Shown here piece by piece: positions 36,906 through 45,772 of a DNA stretch of 64,000 nt; positions within the stretch are counted from its first letter, which is position 1, and the number at the start of each line of letters is the position of its first letter. Under the pieces are notes generated by a model, which saw only the letters and a program-made list of their open reading frames with translations, did no database searches and was not told the DNA's origin. Location: the NCBI GenBank assembly GCA_028140795.1, contig JAOIOW010000001.1, positions 150,466-214,465 on the forward strand. Reading direction: 5' to 3'. The translations under genes and the position numbers were made by a program. The DNA is from Fidelibacterota bacterium (lineage in GTDB: Bacteria > Fidelibacterota > Marinisomatia > Marinisomatales > Marinisomataceae).

Positions 36906-37523
36906 TTAATAGTCTTCAGGTAATAATTTTTTTATCTCTTTCATTGTTAGTGCGGTTATGTCGTCAATATTATCTCCGCTACTTGTAAATATAGGGCTTC
37001 CAAAAACAACCTTCACGCTTTCTCTTTTCAGGGATCCTATTTTTTCTAGGATTCCTTTAGTTCCTATTACTGCGGTTGGGATGATTGGTATCTCGTTTTT
37101 AATTGCAAAATAGGCTACACCTCTTTTTCCCTCTTTAAGGCCCTCCCCCTTCACGGTTCCTTCTGGAAAAATGCAGATTCTCTCGTTTTTTTGTATCTGC
37201 TTTTGAATATTTTTAATTGTAGAAATTTGAAGGTTTGATCTATTTACTAGCGTAACACCATATGACCACGGCCCCCATGCTTTATACCAAGGAAGTTCTA
37301 TTTGGTCTTCAGCCATCAGATATGTAATAGGCTTAACAACTGCTGCTGTTATTGGTGCGGGGTCAACGTCGTCAATGTGATTTGGTGCAAGTATATATGG
37401 CCCTGAAGGTGGTAAATTTTTTTTACCCTCAACGGAAAATTTTGTGAGAACGCTGCATAGCAAAAGCGAAAACACCCCAATAACATACCTTATCAGCCAG
37501 CTTCTTGGGTGCGGTTCTTTCAT
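36906..37523 (-). CDS. plsC: 1-acyl-sn-glycerol-3-phosphate acyltransferase (PlsC-like)
   Basis: 205-residue membrane-associated acyltransferase that makes phosphatidic acid. One N-terminal hydrophobic segment (about 9-26), then the catalytic HX4D motif NHIDDVD at about 49-55 and the substrate motif FPEGTVKGEGLKEGKRG. This length and motif set fit PlsC well; a related lysophospholipid acyltransferase cannot be excluded. It starts 3 bp after ssb. Confidence 0.88.
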   Translation of the reverse strand: MKEPHPRSWLIRYVIGVFSLLLCSVLTKFSVEGKKNLPPSGPYILAPNHIDDVDPAPITAAVVKPITYLMAEDQIELPWYKAWGPWSYGVTLVNRSNLQISTIKNIQKQIQKNERICIFPEGTVKGEGLKEGKRGVAYFAIKNEIPIIPTAVIGTKGILEKIGSLKRESVKVVFGSPIFTSSGDNIDDITALTMKEIKKLLPEDY

Positions 37524-37526
37524 TTT

Positions 37527-37970
37527 TTAAAAAGGGAGGTCGTCGTCTTCTACTGTTTGATCTAGGTTCTTTTTTTTTACGGGCTCCTGGTTCATTCCGG
37601 ACGAGGAATCAAGACTGTTTTCTCCTCCGCCCAAAATTTGGACACCGCCATAATTGTTAGCAACAACGCCTGTTGAATATCTTTCGTTTCCTTCTTTGTC
37701 TTGCCACTTGTCTGTCTTCAAAGATCCCTCTATATAAACCAAGGTTCCTTTTTTTACATATGGTTGAACATATTTTTCTGCGGTTGAGCCAAATACGGTT
37801 ACCTTTGTCCACTCTGTTCTTTCTTGCGTTTCGCCGTCTTTGCCTTTCCACGACTCGTTTGTGGCAACGCTAAAACTGGCTACAGCCGCACCGTCTCCGG
37901 TAAACCTTATTTCAGGATCTTGTCCAAGCCTGCCTATTAGTGTTACTTTGTTTACTGTTCCCTTTGCCAT
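37527..37970 (-). CDS. ssb: Single-stranded DNA-binding protein
   Basis: 147 residues. OB-fold (about 1-107) starting VNKVTLIGRLGQDPEIRFTGDG and including WTKVTVFGSTAEKYVQPYVKKG. A short Ser/Asn-rich linker follows, then the acidic C-terminal tip DDDLPF that recruits RecO and other partners. It follows dnaA by 10 bp. Confidence 0.97.
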   Translation of the reverse strand: MAKGTVNKVTLIGRLGQDPEIRFTGDGAAVASFSVATNESWKGKDGETQERTEWTKVTVFGSTAEKYVQPYVKKGTLVYIEGSLKTDKWQDKEGNERYSTGVVANNYGGVQILGGGENSLDSSSGMNQEPVKKKNLDQTVEDDDLPF

Positions 37971-37980
37971 TTTTTTTCCT

Positions 37981-39321
37981 TTAACTAAGATTTAGTTCGT
38001 TATAAATAATATCTACTCTTCTTTTAAATTTATCGTCATTTTTTAATAGTTCTGAGACCTTTTTATGTGCGTGCATAATTGTTGTATGGTCTCTTCCCCC
38101 TAGGTGTACCCCTATTTCGCTCAAAGGCATGTCTAAAACCTCTCTCGCCAAATATGCTGCAACCTGTCTTGCCTCTGCAATGTTTTTTCTTCTAGACTGG
38201 CCCACCATTTCTTCTTGGGAAACAGAAAAAATGCTACAAACTCCGCTGACAACATCCTGCATATTAACCTGTCCGTACCCCTGGTCTCCGAGCCTTTCCC
38301 TTATTATAGACTCTACAAGCGCTTCATTAATTTTATCTCCAGAAAGAGTTGCGTGTGCAAATATTTTTGTTACACAGCTTTCTAGGTCTCTTATATTTGT
38401 CCTAACGTGTGATGCTATCTTTTCAAGGTGGCTTCCTTCAATTTTCATATTATTTTGTTTGGCTTTTGTTGAGAGTATGGCAACCCTTGTTTCAAAGTCT
38501 GGTGGTTGAATATCTGCATGAAGCCCAGACTCAAACCTAGACAGCAACCTGTCTTGAAGTCCTACCATTTCTCCCGGATATCTGTCAGCTGTCATCACAA
38601 TCTGTTTTCCGTTTGTGTAGAGCTCGTTAAATGTGTGAAAAAACTGTTCTTGGGTCTGCTCTTTTCCTTGAAAAAACTGTATGTCGTCAATTAATAAAAC
38701 ATCGGCGTTTCTATAAACCTTAGAAAAGTCCAGCGTTTTGTTTTCTTGGATGCTTGCAATAAAGTCGTTTGTAAATTTTTCTGATGAGGCGAGCACCACG
38801 TTTATTTCCTTTTTTGATCCTATTAATTCGTTTGCGATTGAATGTAAAAGGTGTGTCTTTCCAAGCCCCACTCCGCCATAAATTATAAGCGGGTTAAAGT
38901 CTGCTGTTCCCGGAGCGCTTGCAACCTTGTGTGCCGCATTCTTTGCAAAAATGTTGTTTGGTCCCTCGATAAATGAAGAAAAAATATTTGAGGGGTTTAT
39001 ATTATTTCTTTTGCCCGCATTGCTCTGTTTGGTTGTTTCTTCTTTATCAAGCTCAACAGAAGAGATGTTTTGTTCTGATTGGGGGGCTATAGAAACCTTT
39101 AGCTGTAATGCGCTATCAATCTCTTTCAAAGAAGACAATATGATGTCCTGATAATTATTAATAATCCAGTCATATGCAAACTGGTTTGGCGCTTCAACAA
39201 TAAAAATGTCGTTTGTTATTCCAACAGGAGATAGTGTTTCAATCCATGCTTCGTAGGCATGAGCAGGTAGGCTGCTTTTAAGATCCTCGTCTGTTTTTTT
39301 CCAAATTTTTTTGTAATCCAT
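37981..39321 (-). CDS. dnaA: Chromosomal replication initiator DnaA
   Basis: 446 residues in the usual four domains. Domain I (about 1-70) is followed by a short polar domain II linker, the AAA+ domain with Walker A GGVGLGKTHL near 149-158 and LLIDDIQFF, and the domain IV helix-turn-helix with LGGRDHTTIMHAHKK. A perfect DnaA box lies 4 bases before the start codon, which suggests autoregulation. It leads the minus-strand dnaA-ssb-plsC unit away from rpmH. Confidence 0.98.
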   Translation of the reverse strand: MDYKKIWKKTDEDLKSSLPAHAYEAWIETLSPVGITNDIFIVEAPNQFAYDWIINNYQDIILSSLKEIDSALQLKVSIAPQSEQNISSVELDKEETTKQSNAGKRNNINPSNIFSSFIEGPNNIFAKNAAHKVASAPGTADFNPLIIYGGVGLGKTHLLHSIANELIGSKKEINVVLASSEKFTNDFIASIQENKTLDFSKVYRNADVLLIDDIQFFQGKEQTQEQFFHTFNELYTNGKQIVMTADRYPGEMVGLQDRLLSRFESGLHADIQPPDFETRVAILSTKAKQNNMKIEGSHLEKIASHVRTNIRDLESCVTKIFAHATLSGDKINEALVESIIRERLGDQGYGQVNMQDVVSGVCSIFSVSQEEMVGQSRRKNIAEARQVAAYLAREVLDMPLSEIGVHLGGRDHTTIMHAHKKVSELLKNDDKFKRRVDIIYNELNLS

Positions 39322-39324
39322 TAG

Positions 39325-39333
39325 TTATCCACA
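39325..39333 (+). promoter_or_regulatory. DnaA box upstream of dnaA
   Basis: TTATCCACA, identical to the consensus. It lies between the dnaA start and the rest of the 152-bp dnaA-rpmH gap. One-mismatch relatives follow nearby (TTATTAACA at 39336-39344; TGTGTATTA at 39355-39363). It probably serves dnaA autoregulation, and possibly an origin sub-region. Confidence 0.7.
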
Positions 39334-39429
39334 GGTTATTAACATATTTTTATTTGTGTATTAATTACTTTACGTTCTTTTTGTTTTGATGCATAGAACT
39401 TTTTGGGTTTTTTGAAATCTTTTATTTGT

Positions 39430-39457
39430 TTTACAAATAGTTTTATTAAACTATATT
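39430..39457 (+). promoter_or_regulatory. Possible promoter for rpmH-yidC
   Basis: TTTACA (39430-39435), a 16-base spacer and TATATT (39452-39457) give a start near 39464, ten bases before the rpmH ATG. Moderate match to sigma-70 boxes. Confidence 0.4.
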
Positions 39458-39473
39458 TCGGCAATATACTATT

Positions 39474-39614
39474 ATGAAAAGAACTTATCAGCCTAGTAAC
39501 AGAAAAAGGAAAAATAAGCACGGTTTTATGAAAAGAAAATCGACCGTTGGCGGCAAGAAGGTTTTGTCTTCTCGTATGAAAAAAGGTCGTAAACGTCTTA
39601 CCGTTTCTTCATAA
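39474..39614 (+). CDS. rpmH: 50S ribosomal protein L34
   Basis: 46-residue basic protein. It begins [18 protein letters not shown] and ends [11 protein letters not shown], the family pattern. It sits at the classic dnaA-rpmH boundary and is divergent from dnaA. The yidC ATG follows its TAA after one base, so the rnpA gene that normally comes next is missing. Confidence 0.96.
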   Translation: MKRTYQPSNRKRKNKHGFMKRKSTVGGKKVLSSRMKKGRKRLTVSS

Positions 39615-39615
39615 A

Positions 39616-41283
39616 ATGGATCGTAAAACTCTCACTGGTTTTATTCTAATCGGTGCAATTTTATTATTGTGGCCAAGCTATCTTGAATTAATTTCTCCGT
39701 CAGAAAAAAGCGATAAAGATGTTGTTTCGCCTGACACTTCTTTAGTAGAAAAATATTCAGAAACTACTCTCAAAAAACCCGTTGAAGCAACTTTAGAAAG
39801 CTCTACTGTTGAGGAACAAACCTTTATTATTAAAGGTAAAAACTATCTTGCTGAGATAAGCAATGTCGCTGGGGGTTCAATTGTTTCTTATAGTCTAACA
39901 AAACACCTTAAAAAATCAGAAGACGCTCTAAATATGATTGATGCCTACAACTCTAATAATTTAGTTGTAAGCTTTGTAAACCAGTCCGGTGAGATCGTTT
40001 CCTTAAACAAAAAATGGAAGTTGGTTTCTGGGGGCTCGGTTGATCTTTCTGAAGCAAACCCAGAAGCATCTTTTTTGTTTACCACTGAACACCTTGGTAG
40101 ATCGGTTACAAAAGAGCTGGTTTTTAGCTTTGACTCTTATGAAATAGATATTTCAACCTCTTTAAGAAACCTTAAGGATGTTTCTTTAGACGAAAAATAT
40201 ACCCTATCCTGGGTTGGTGGCCTACCAGAACACGAAGGGACTCAAGATGCAATGTTTATGGAGGGTCTAATAAGTCAGGCTGGTAGTATCGAGTCTTTTA
40301 GGGTTGGAGCTGCAGGCTTTTTTGGGTCATCAAACACCAACAATATTGATGCCGAAGAAAAAAGGTATGTTGGACAAGCAGACTTTGCTGGATATAGAAC
40401 AAAATATTTTGGTCTCTTTTTTGTTCCTCAAAAATCAGATTTAGTTGAAATAACAAAATATCCAACCCCCTTAAGGGCTGGGGTTAATGTTAACATTACT
40501 CAAGATATAAACCTTGAAAAAAACAAGTTTTATCTCGGGCCCCTTGACTATTCTAGCGTTGAAAATCTCGGCGTTGGTCTCGAAGAAAAAATTTTAGGTT
40601 GGCAATGGCTTTCTTCTGTCTCTTGGCTTGTTTACAGCATTATGATAATTCTGTATGGGTTTATACCTAATTATGGTGTTGTGGTTGTACTTTTTGCAGT
40701 TTTAATCAAACTTGTTACATACCCTTTAATGGCAAAACAACTTAGGTCCTCGAAGAAAATGCAAGAAATATCTCCTTTGATGAATCAAATTAAAATAAAA
40801 TACAAAAACAACCCAACCCTACAACAACAAAAAATGGCGGCGCTTTTTCAGGAAAACAAAATAAATCCCCTGGCTGGCTGTTTACCCCTTTTAATTCAAA
40901 TGCCGGTTTTAATGTCAGTCTTTATGGTGTTTAGAAACACTATTGAGTTTAGGGGCGAATCATTCTTTTTGTGGATTAATGATCTTTCTGCTGCCGACAC
41001 GCTTTTTAGTTTTGGGGGGATACCAATTAATATATTGCCGTTTTTAATGGCTGGCTCTATGTACTATACAATGAAGCTAAGCTCAGCTTCTCAGCCTGCT
41101 GGAGGAGACCCCGCACAAGAAGCAACTCAACAAATGATGAAATATATGTTCCCTGGCATGATGTTCTTTTTGTTTTATTCTTTCCCGTCAGGGCTAAATC
41201 TATACTATTTGTGTTTTAATGTAATGCAAATAGCCCAGCAAAAAATAATAAATAACGAAAAAACAGAAACCGTAAGGAAATAA
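39616..41283 (+). CDS. yidC: Membrane protein insertase YidC
   Basis: 555 residues. An N-terminal membrane anchor (about 6-22), the large periplasmic beta-domain (about 60-320) of Gram-negative YidC, then the conserved insertase core with hydrophobic hairpins, LRSSKKMQEISPLMNQIKIKY, NPLAGCLPLLIQMPV and a C-terminal PSGLNLYY. It inserts membrane proteins with or without SecYEG. It is coupled directly to rpmH; mnmE follows after two bases. Confidence 0.97.
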   Translation: MDRKTLTGFILIGAILLLWPSYLELISPSEKSDKDVVSPDTSLVEKYSETTLKKPVEATLESSTVEEQTFIIKGKNYLAEISNVAGGSIVSYSLTKHLKKSEDALNMIDAYNSNNLVVSFVNQSGEIVSLNKKWKLVSGGSVDLSEANPEASFLFTTEHLGRSVTKELVFSFDSYEIDISTSLRNLKDVSLDEKYTLSWVGGLPEHEGTQDAMFMEGLISQAGSIESFRVGAAGFFGSSNTNNIDAEEKRYVGQADFAGYRTKYFGLFFVPQKSDLVEITKYPTPLRAGVNVNITQDINLEKNKFYLGPLDYSSVENLGVGLEEKILGWQWLSSVSWLVYSIMIILYGFIPNYGVVVVLFAVLIKLVTYPLMAKQLRSSKKMQEISPLMNQIKIKYKNNPTLQQQKMAALFQENKINPLAGCLPLLIQMPVLMSVFMVFRNTIEFRGESFFLWINDLSAADTLFSFGGIPINILPFLMAGSMYYTMKLSSASQPAGGDPAQEATQQMMKYMFPGMMFFLFYSFPSGLNLYYLCFNVMQIAQQKIINNEKTETVRK

Positions 41284-41285
41284 TC

Positions 41286-42575
41286 TTGGCTATTATTGCC
41301 TGTTCAACACCCCCCGGCGTTAGTGGTATTGCCGTTGTTAGAATTTCGGGGGAAGATGCAATAAAGAATGTTTCTACCTTTGTTAAAGACAGCCCCCTTA
41401 ATAAAACGCGCCCTGTTTCGAAAGTTTGTTTTCTCGTCGACAAAGACGGTGAAGTCTTTGATGAGGCTATAGTTACAAGCTATATTAGCCCAAACTCATA
41501 TACCGGGGAAAATTTGGTGGAGATATCGTGCCACGGAAACCCTAAAATCATTTCAAAAATAATTGATCTTTCTGTTGATGCTGGTTCGAGATTAGCAGAA
41601 GCCGGTGAGTTTACAAAAAATGCTTTTTTAAATGGAAAGCTTGACCTTTCTGAGGCTGAGGCTGTTGCGTCAGTAATTCACTCTTTGTCTTTGGCGGGAG
41701 TTAAGGCTGGAATTAAAAATCTTAGGGGTGGATTATCAAAAGAAATATACTCTATTAAGTCTTCCCTAATATCTGTTGTTGCAAACCTTGAATTTAATCT
41801 CGACATATCGGAGGAAGACCTACAGCCAAACCTTTTAAAAAACTCAGAAAAAACAATTTTAGATACAATCAAAAAACTAGATGCCTGTATCCTTTCTTTC
41901 AAAGAAACAAAAATGTTTCAATCTGGTGCCTCCGTTGTTATTTTGGGGCCCCCAAACGCAGGGAAGTCAACACTGTTCAACTGTCTTGTTAGTAAAGATC
42001 AATCAATCGTTACAGATGTTGAAGGAACAACAAGAGATGTGATAGAAAAAAGTATAAATATTAACGGCTTACCTATACTATTAAAGGACACGGCAGGAAT
42101 TAGAGAGTCTGGTGATGATGTTGAAAAAATTGGTGTTGAAAGGTCTTTCATCGAAGCAAAAGACGCTGATTTGACTATTATATTAAATGATAGAAATCTC
42201 TCTTTCAAGGGTGTTAAACATATACATGTTTTTAATAAGTCAGATATTAAAAGCCCAGACGGAAAATATGATATTTCTATTTCTGCCAAAACGGGAAAAA
42301 ATATTAAAGAGCTAAAAGAGGTCGTTTATAATAGCTTGATTAGCGATAAAACCAATACTGATACCCTTTTGACCTCTAAAAGACAATACAATGCAATAAA
42401 AAGTGCGTTAAAGTATATAAAAGATGCTTATTCATTATTGATAGCTGAAGACTCTATGGAACTTTTGGTTGAAGATATCAACCGATCAATTGGTTTCCTC
42501 GACAGTATAACAAAAAAAACAACAAAAGATGATGTACTAGATGCGGTTTTTTCATCCTTTTGTGTGGGGAAATAG
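41286..42575 (+). CDS. mnmE: tRNA modification GTPase MnmE
   Basis: Works with MnmG to install the 5-carboxymethylaminomethyl or aminomethyl group on wobble U34. The 429 residues start at a TTG (MAIIACSTPPGVSGIAVVR). The folate-binding N-domain is followed by helices enclosing the G domain (G1 GPPNAGKST near 223-231, G2 EGTTRD, G3 DTAGIRE, G4 NKSD) and the C-terminal FCVGK with the conserved Cys. The stop codon's last base is the first base of a parS site. Confidence 0.97.
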   Translation: MAIIACSTPPGVSGIAVVRISGEDAIKNVSTFVKDSPLNKTRPVSKVCFLVDKDGEVFDEAIVTSYISPNSYTGENLVEISCHGNPKIISKIIDLSVDAGSRLAEAGEFTKNAFLNGKLDLSEAEAVASVIHSLSLAGVKAGIKNLRGGLSKEIYSIKSSLISVVANLEFNLDISEEDLQPNLLKNSEKTILDTIKKLDACILSFKETKMFQSGASVVILGPPNAGKSTLFNCLVSKDQSIVTDVEGTTRDVIEKSININGLPILLKDTAGIRESGDDVEKIGVERSFIEAKDADLTIILNDRNLSFKGVKHIHVFNKSDIKSPDGKYDISISAKTGKNIKELKEVVYNSLISDKTNTDTLLTSKRQYNAIKSALKYIKDAYSLLIAEDSMELLVEDINRSIGFLDSITKKTTKDDVLDAVFSSFCVGK

Positions 42576-42588
42576 TTTCACGTGAAAC
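42575..42588. promoter_or_regulatory. parS centromere-like site 1
   Basis: Perfect palindrome GTTTCACGTGAAAC, the core of the ParB/Spo0J binding site. It fills the mnmE-mnmG junction and contains the mnmG GTG start codon (42582-42584). parS sites cluster near oriC and nucleate ParB spreading. Confidence 0.9.
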
Positions 42589-44477
42589 GCACACAAAATA
42601 AATATGATTTAGTTGTTGTTGGGGGTGGACATGCTGGAATTGAAGCAGCTCTAATTGCCCATAAAAGAGGCATTAAAACTCTTTTGGTTTCTATGGACAA
42701 AAAATCTGTAGGTCGAACGTCTTGTAACCCAGCTGTTGGAGGGCTTGCAAAAGGACAAATGGTAAAAGAGGTTGATGTTTTGGGCGGAATAATGGGTTTT
42801 TTTGCGGATTTATCTACACTACAAAGCAAAACACTTAATAAATCAAAAGGGAGGTCTGTTTGGTCTCCCAGGTCTCAAATAGATAAAAATCTCTATGAAA
42901 AAATTGCCCAAAAATATATTAAAGAGCAGGGTCTTAAAGTTTTAGAGGGAGAAGCTGTATCTCTAAATGTAAAAAAAGACTGCGTTCGTGGGGTTTTTTT
43001 AAAAGATGGTTCAGAAATTACTTGTTCGGCGGTGGTTTTAACCTGTGGAACCTTCTTAAATGGGTTAATTCACATTGGGTCTAAACAAATTAATGCAGGA
43101 AGATATGGAGAAAAAAGAGCTGAAGGAATTACAGAAAGCCTAAACAGCCTAGGTTTAAAAAATGGAAGATTAAAAACCGGAACGCCTCCGAGAATAAAAA
43201 AGTCTTCTGTTAATTGGAAAAAGGGTGAAGCTGGATATGGGGATAAAAACCCCTCTCCCCTGTCTTATAGAACAAAAAACTTTTCTCCAAAAGATGAGCC
43301 TTGTTATTCTTTTCGAACAAATAGCAATACACATAATATTATTTTAGATAACCTTTCTTCTTCTGCTATGTATTCTGGAAAAGATATGGCAACTGGGCCC
43401 AGATATTGCCCCTCTATTGAGGACAAAGTATATAAGTTTAATCAAAATCCTTCCCATGTTTTACAGCTAGAACCAGAGTGGAGTATGTCTGAACAAATAT
43501 ATGTGAACGGTTTTTCAACAAGCCTTGAAGAAAAAATTCAGTTAGAGTCTCTCAAAACAGTTAGCGGCTTAGAAAATGTAGAGTTTATAAGACCTGGATA
43601 TGCAATTGAGTATGACTTTTTTTATCCTTCTCAACTGAAAAACACACTCGAGAGCAAGGCTGTCTCTGGATTATTTATGGCAGGACAAATAAATGGGACC
43701 TCGGGATATGAAGAGGCCTCCTCACAAGGTATTATAGCAGGCATAAACGCCTCTTGTTTTATTTTGAATGAAAATCCTTTAGTTTTAAAAAGAAATGATG
43801 CTTATGTAGGGGTATTAATTGATGATTTAATATTAAAAGATACCGACGAACCATATAGAATGTTTACCTCAAGGGCAGAATATAGATTACAACTAAGATC
43901 TTCTAACGCAGATCAGAGATTATTAACAAAATCAAAAGAATATAGTCTTCTCGACGAGAAAACAGTAGAAAAATTAAGTGAAAAAATAGAAAATACTATA
44001 AACATGGTTAAGTTTCTTGAAGACAATAACATAAACCCAAAAACAATTAATAAAAGGTTGGAAGAGTTGGGTGAAAAACCAATAGAAGAACCTGCTCGTA
44101 TGTCAAATATTCTTAAAAGACCAAAAGTATCTATATCAGATATGAAAATAGATAACGAAGAAACTAAAAGTGCTCTCACAAATCATATGAAAGAAGAAAT
44201 TTTATTTGAAGCGGAAACAATTATTAAATATAGTGGTTATATAAATAGACAAAAGGAAGAAATTGATAAAATTAAAGTATATGAAAACATGATTATTCCT
44301 GAAAAATTTGATTATAATGATATTAAAAGCCTTTCAAATGAAAGCAGAGAAAAGTTTATTAACATAAAACCACAAACAGTTGGACAAGCACAAAGAATAA
44401 ATGGTATTAGACCATCGGATATTTCGATTTTATTAGTATATTTAAAGCGTCCGTTTCACGTGAAACAAATGAAATGA
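42582..44477 (+). CDS. mnmG: tRNA uridine-5-carboxymethylaminomethyl modification enzyme MnmG (GidA)
   Basis: FAD and NADH-dependent partner of MnmE. The 631 residues begin with the FAD dinucleotide motif VVVGGGHAGIEAALIA, then SCNPAVGGLAKGQMVKEVD and GRYGEKRAEGITESL, and end with the helical C-domain (TVGQAQRINGIRPSDISILLVYL). The start GTG lies inside parS site 1 and the last codons contain parS site 2. Both sites are therefore partly protein-coding (HVK near the C-terminus). Overlaps the next gene by 4 bp. Confidence 0.97.
   Translation: MKRTQNKYDLVVVGGGHAGIEAALIAHKRGIKTLLVSMDKKSVGRTSCNPAVGGLAKGQMVKEVDVLGGIMGFFADLSTLQSKTLNKSKGRSVWSPRSQIDKNLYEKIAQKYIKEQGLKVLEGEAVSLNVKKDCVRGVFLKDGSEITCSAVVLTCGTFLNGLIHIGSKQINAGRYGEKRAEGITESLNSLGLKNGRLKTGTPPRIKKSSVNWKKGEAGYGDKNPSPLSYRTKNFSPKDEPCYSFRTNSNTHNIILDNLSSSAMYSGKDMATGPRYCPSIEDKVYKFNQNPSHVLQLEPEWSMSEQIYVNGFSTSLEEKIQLESLKTVSGLENVEFIRPGYAIEYDFFYPSQLKNTLESKAVSGLFMAGQINGTSGYEEASSQGIIAGINASCFILNENPLVLKRNDAYVGVLIDDLILKDTDEPYRMFTSRAEYRLQLRSSNADQRLLTKSKEYSLLDEKTVEKLSEKIENTINMVKFLEDNNINPKTINKRLEELGEKPIEEPARMSNILKRPKVSISDMKIDNEETKSALTNHMKEEILFEAETIIKYSGYINRQKEEIDKIKVYENMIIPEKFDYNDIKSLSNESREKFINIKPQTVGQAQRINGIRPSDISILLVYLKRPFHVKQMK
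44453..44466. promoter_or_regulatory. parS centromere-like site 2
   Basis: A second perfect GTTTCACGTGAAAC, 1878 bp after the first and inside the last codons of mnmG. It reads through the protein as Phe-His-Val-Lys. Two identical 14-bp palindromes this close together cannot reasonably be chance. Confidence 0.9.
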
Positions 44478-45772
44478 ATTATTTAGTTTATATATTATTA
44501 TTTATGTCTTTTTTAGAGGCTCAGCAAGAAATTCTCCTCGATAGAGTTGCTTCTGTTGTTGAAAATAAAATTGTATTAATGAGTGATGTAGTGTTAGCTG
44601 CAAATGCTGTTGCGGCTCAACAACAAATAAATCCAAACACTAATCCTGTTGCATATAAGAAAATTTTAGAATCTTCACGCGAAAGTATGGTAGAACAATT
44701 ATTAATTATAGAAATGGCTGAACAAGATTCAGTAGAAATTTTAGATAAAGACATAGATAAAGCATTAAATCAACAAATAGATAATATTATTGCACAAACA
44801 GGAAGTAAAGAGCTAGCAGAAGCAGCTCTTGGTAAGAAAATTTCAGATTTTAAAAGATCATATAGAGATGATATGAAAGGTAAATTATTGGCAGAAAAAT
44901 ATACATCCTCTTTAACAACCTCAATTAACGTTTCTCGAGGAGATGTTATAGATTTTTTTAATACCTATAAAGACAGTATTCCATCATTTCCAACTCTTTA
45001 TAAAACACATCATATATTAGTAGAAATAAAGCCTTCTGAAGAATCAATAAAAAATTCGTTTAATAAAGCCAATAATATTAGAAATAAAATTTTAAATGGA
45101 GAAATAAGCTTTGATGATGCAGCAAAAACTTATTCTGCTGATCCAGGATCAAAAGATCAGGGTGGTAATTTAGGTTATGTTCCAAGAGGAACATTTGTAC
45201 AAGAATTTGATAAAGTTGTTTTTACTGTGGAAAAAAACATTATAACGGAGCCGGTAAAAACTCAGTATGGACATCATATAATTGAAGTGCTTGAAAGAAC
45301 CGGAGAAAAGGTATTAGCTAGACATATTTTAATTAGAACAGAAACAACAGATATAGATAAGAAAAAAACTTATGATACTATAAATAATATTAAAAATAAT
45401 ATAACAAATTTTGATGATTTTTATAAAGCCGCTGCTGATTTTTCAGACGACAAAACAAGTAATTCAAGCGGTGGTTTTCTAGGAATGATTGATTTAGAAT
45501 ATTATCAAGTACCTGAATTAAAAAAAGAAATTTCTACTATTAAAACAAAAACCATAAGCAATCCTATTGAAACTGATTTTGGTTATCATTTAATATGGGT
45601 TGATGAAATTCAAGAAGGTGGTCCTCCTACATTAGAAACAAATTGGTTAGAGCTAGAAGAAATGGCTTTAAATAAGAAAAAATCAGACTGGTATCAAGCC
45701 TGGATTAATAAAATCAAATCACAATTTTACATAAAAAGAAATCCACTAACTTATCCACAAATTAATGGATAA
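44474..45772 (+). CDS. SurA-like periplasmic peptidyl-prolyl isomerase
   Basis: 432 residues. Signal peptide 1-16 (ending FLEAQ). A SurA N-domain follows (about 18-165, DRVASVVENKIVLMSDV), then two parvulin domains: about 176-280 (HHILVEIKP, GGNLGYVPRG, YGHHIIEV) and about 285-390 (RHILIRTE, GGFLGMID, FGYHLIWVD). It probably escorts outer-membrane barrel proteins. It occupies the place where rsmG-parA-parB commonly follow mnmG. Its last codons include a perfect DnaA box. Confidence 0.9.
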   Translation: MNYLVYILLFMSFLEAQQEILLDRVASVVENKIVLMSDVVLAANAVAAQQQINPNTNPVAYKKILESSRESMVEQLLIIEMAEQDSVEILDKDIDKALNQQIDNIIAQTGSKELAEAALGKKISDFKRSYRDDMKGKLLAEKYTSSLTTSINVSRGDVIDFFNTYKDSIPSFPTLYKTHHILVEIKPSEESIKNSFNKANNIRNKILNGEISFDDAAKTYSADPGSKDQGGNLGYVPRGTFVQEFDKVVFTVEKNIITEPVKTQYGHHIIEVLERTGEKVLARHILIRTETTDIDKKKTYDTINNIKNNITNFDDFYKAAADFSDDKTSNSSGGFLGMIDLEYYQVPELKKEISTIKTKTISNPIETDFGYHLIWVDEIQEGGPPTLETNWLELEEMALNKKKSDWYQAWINKIKSQFYIKRNPLTYPQING

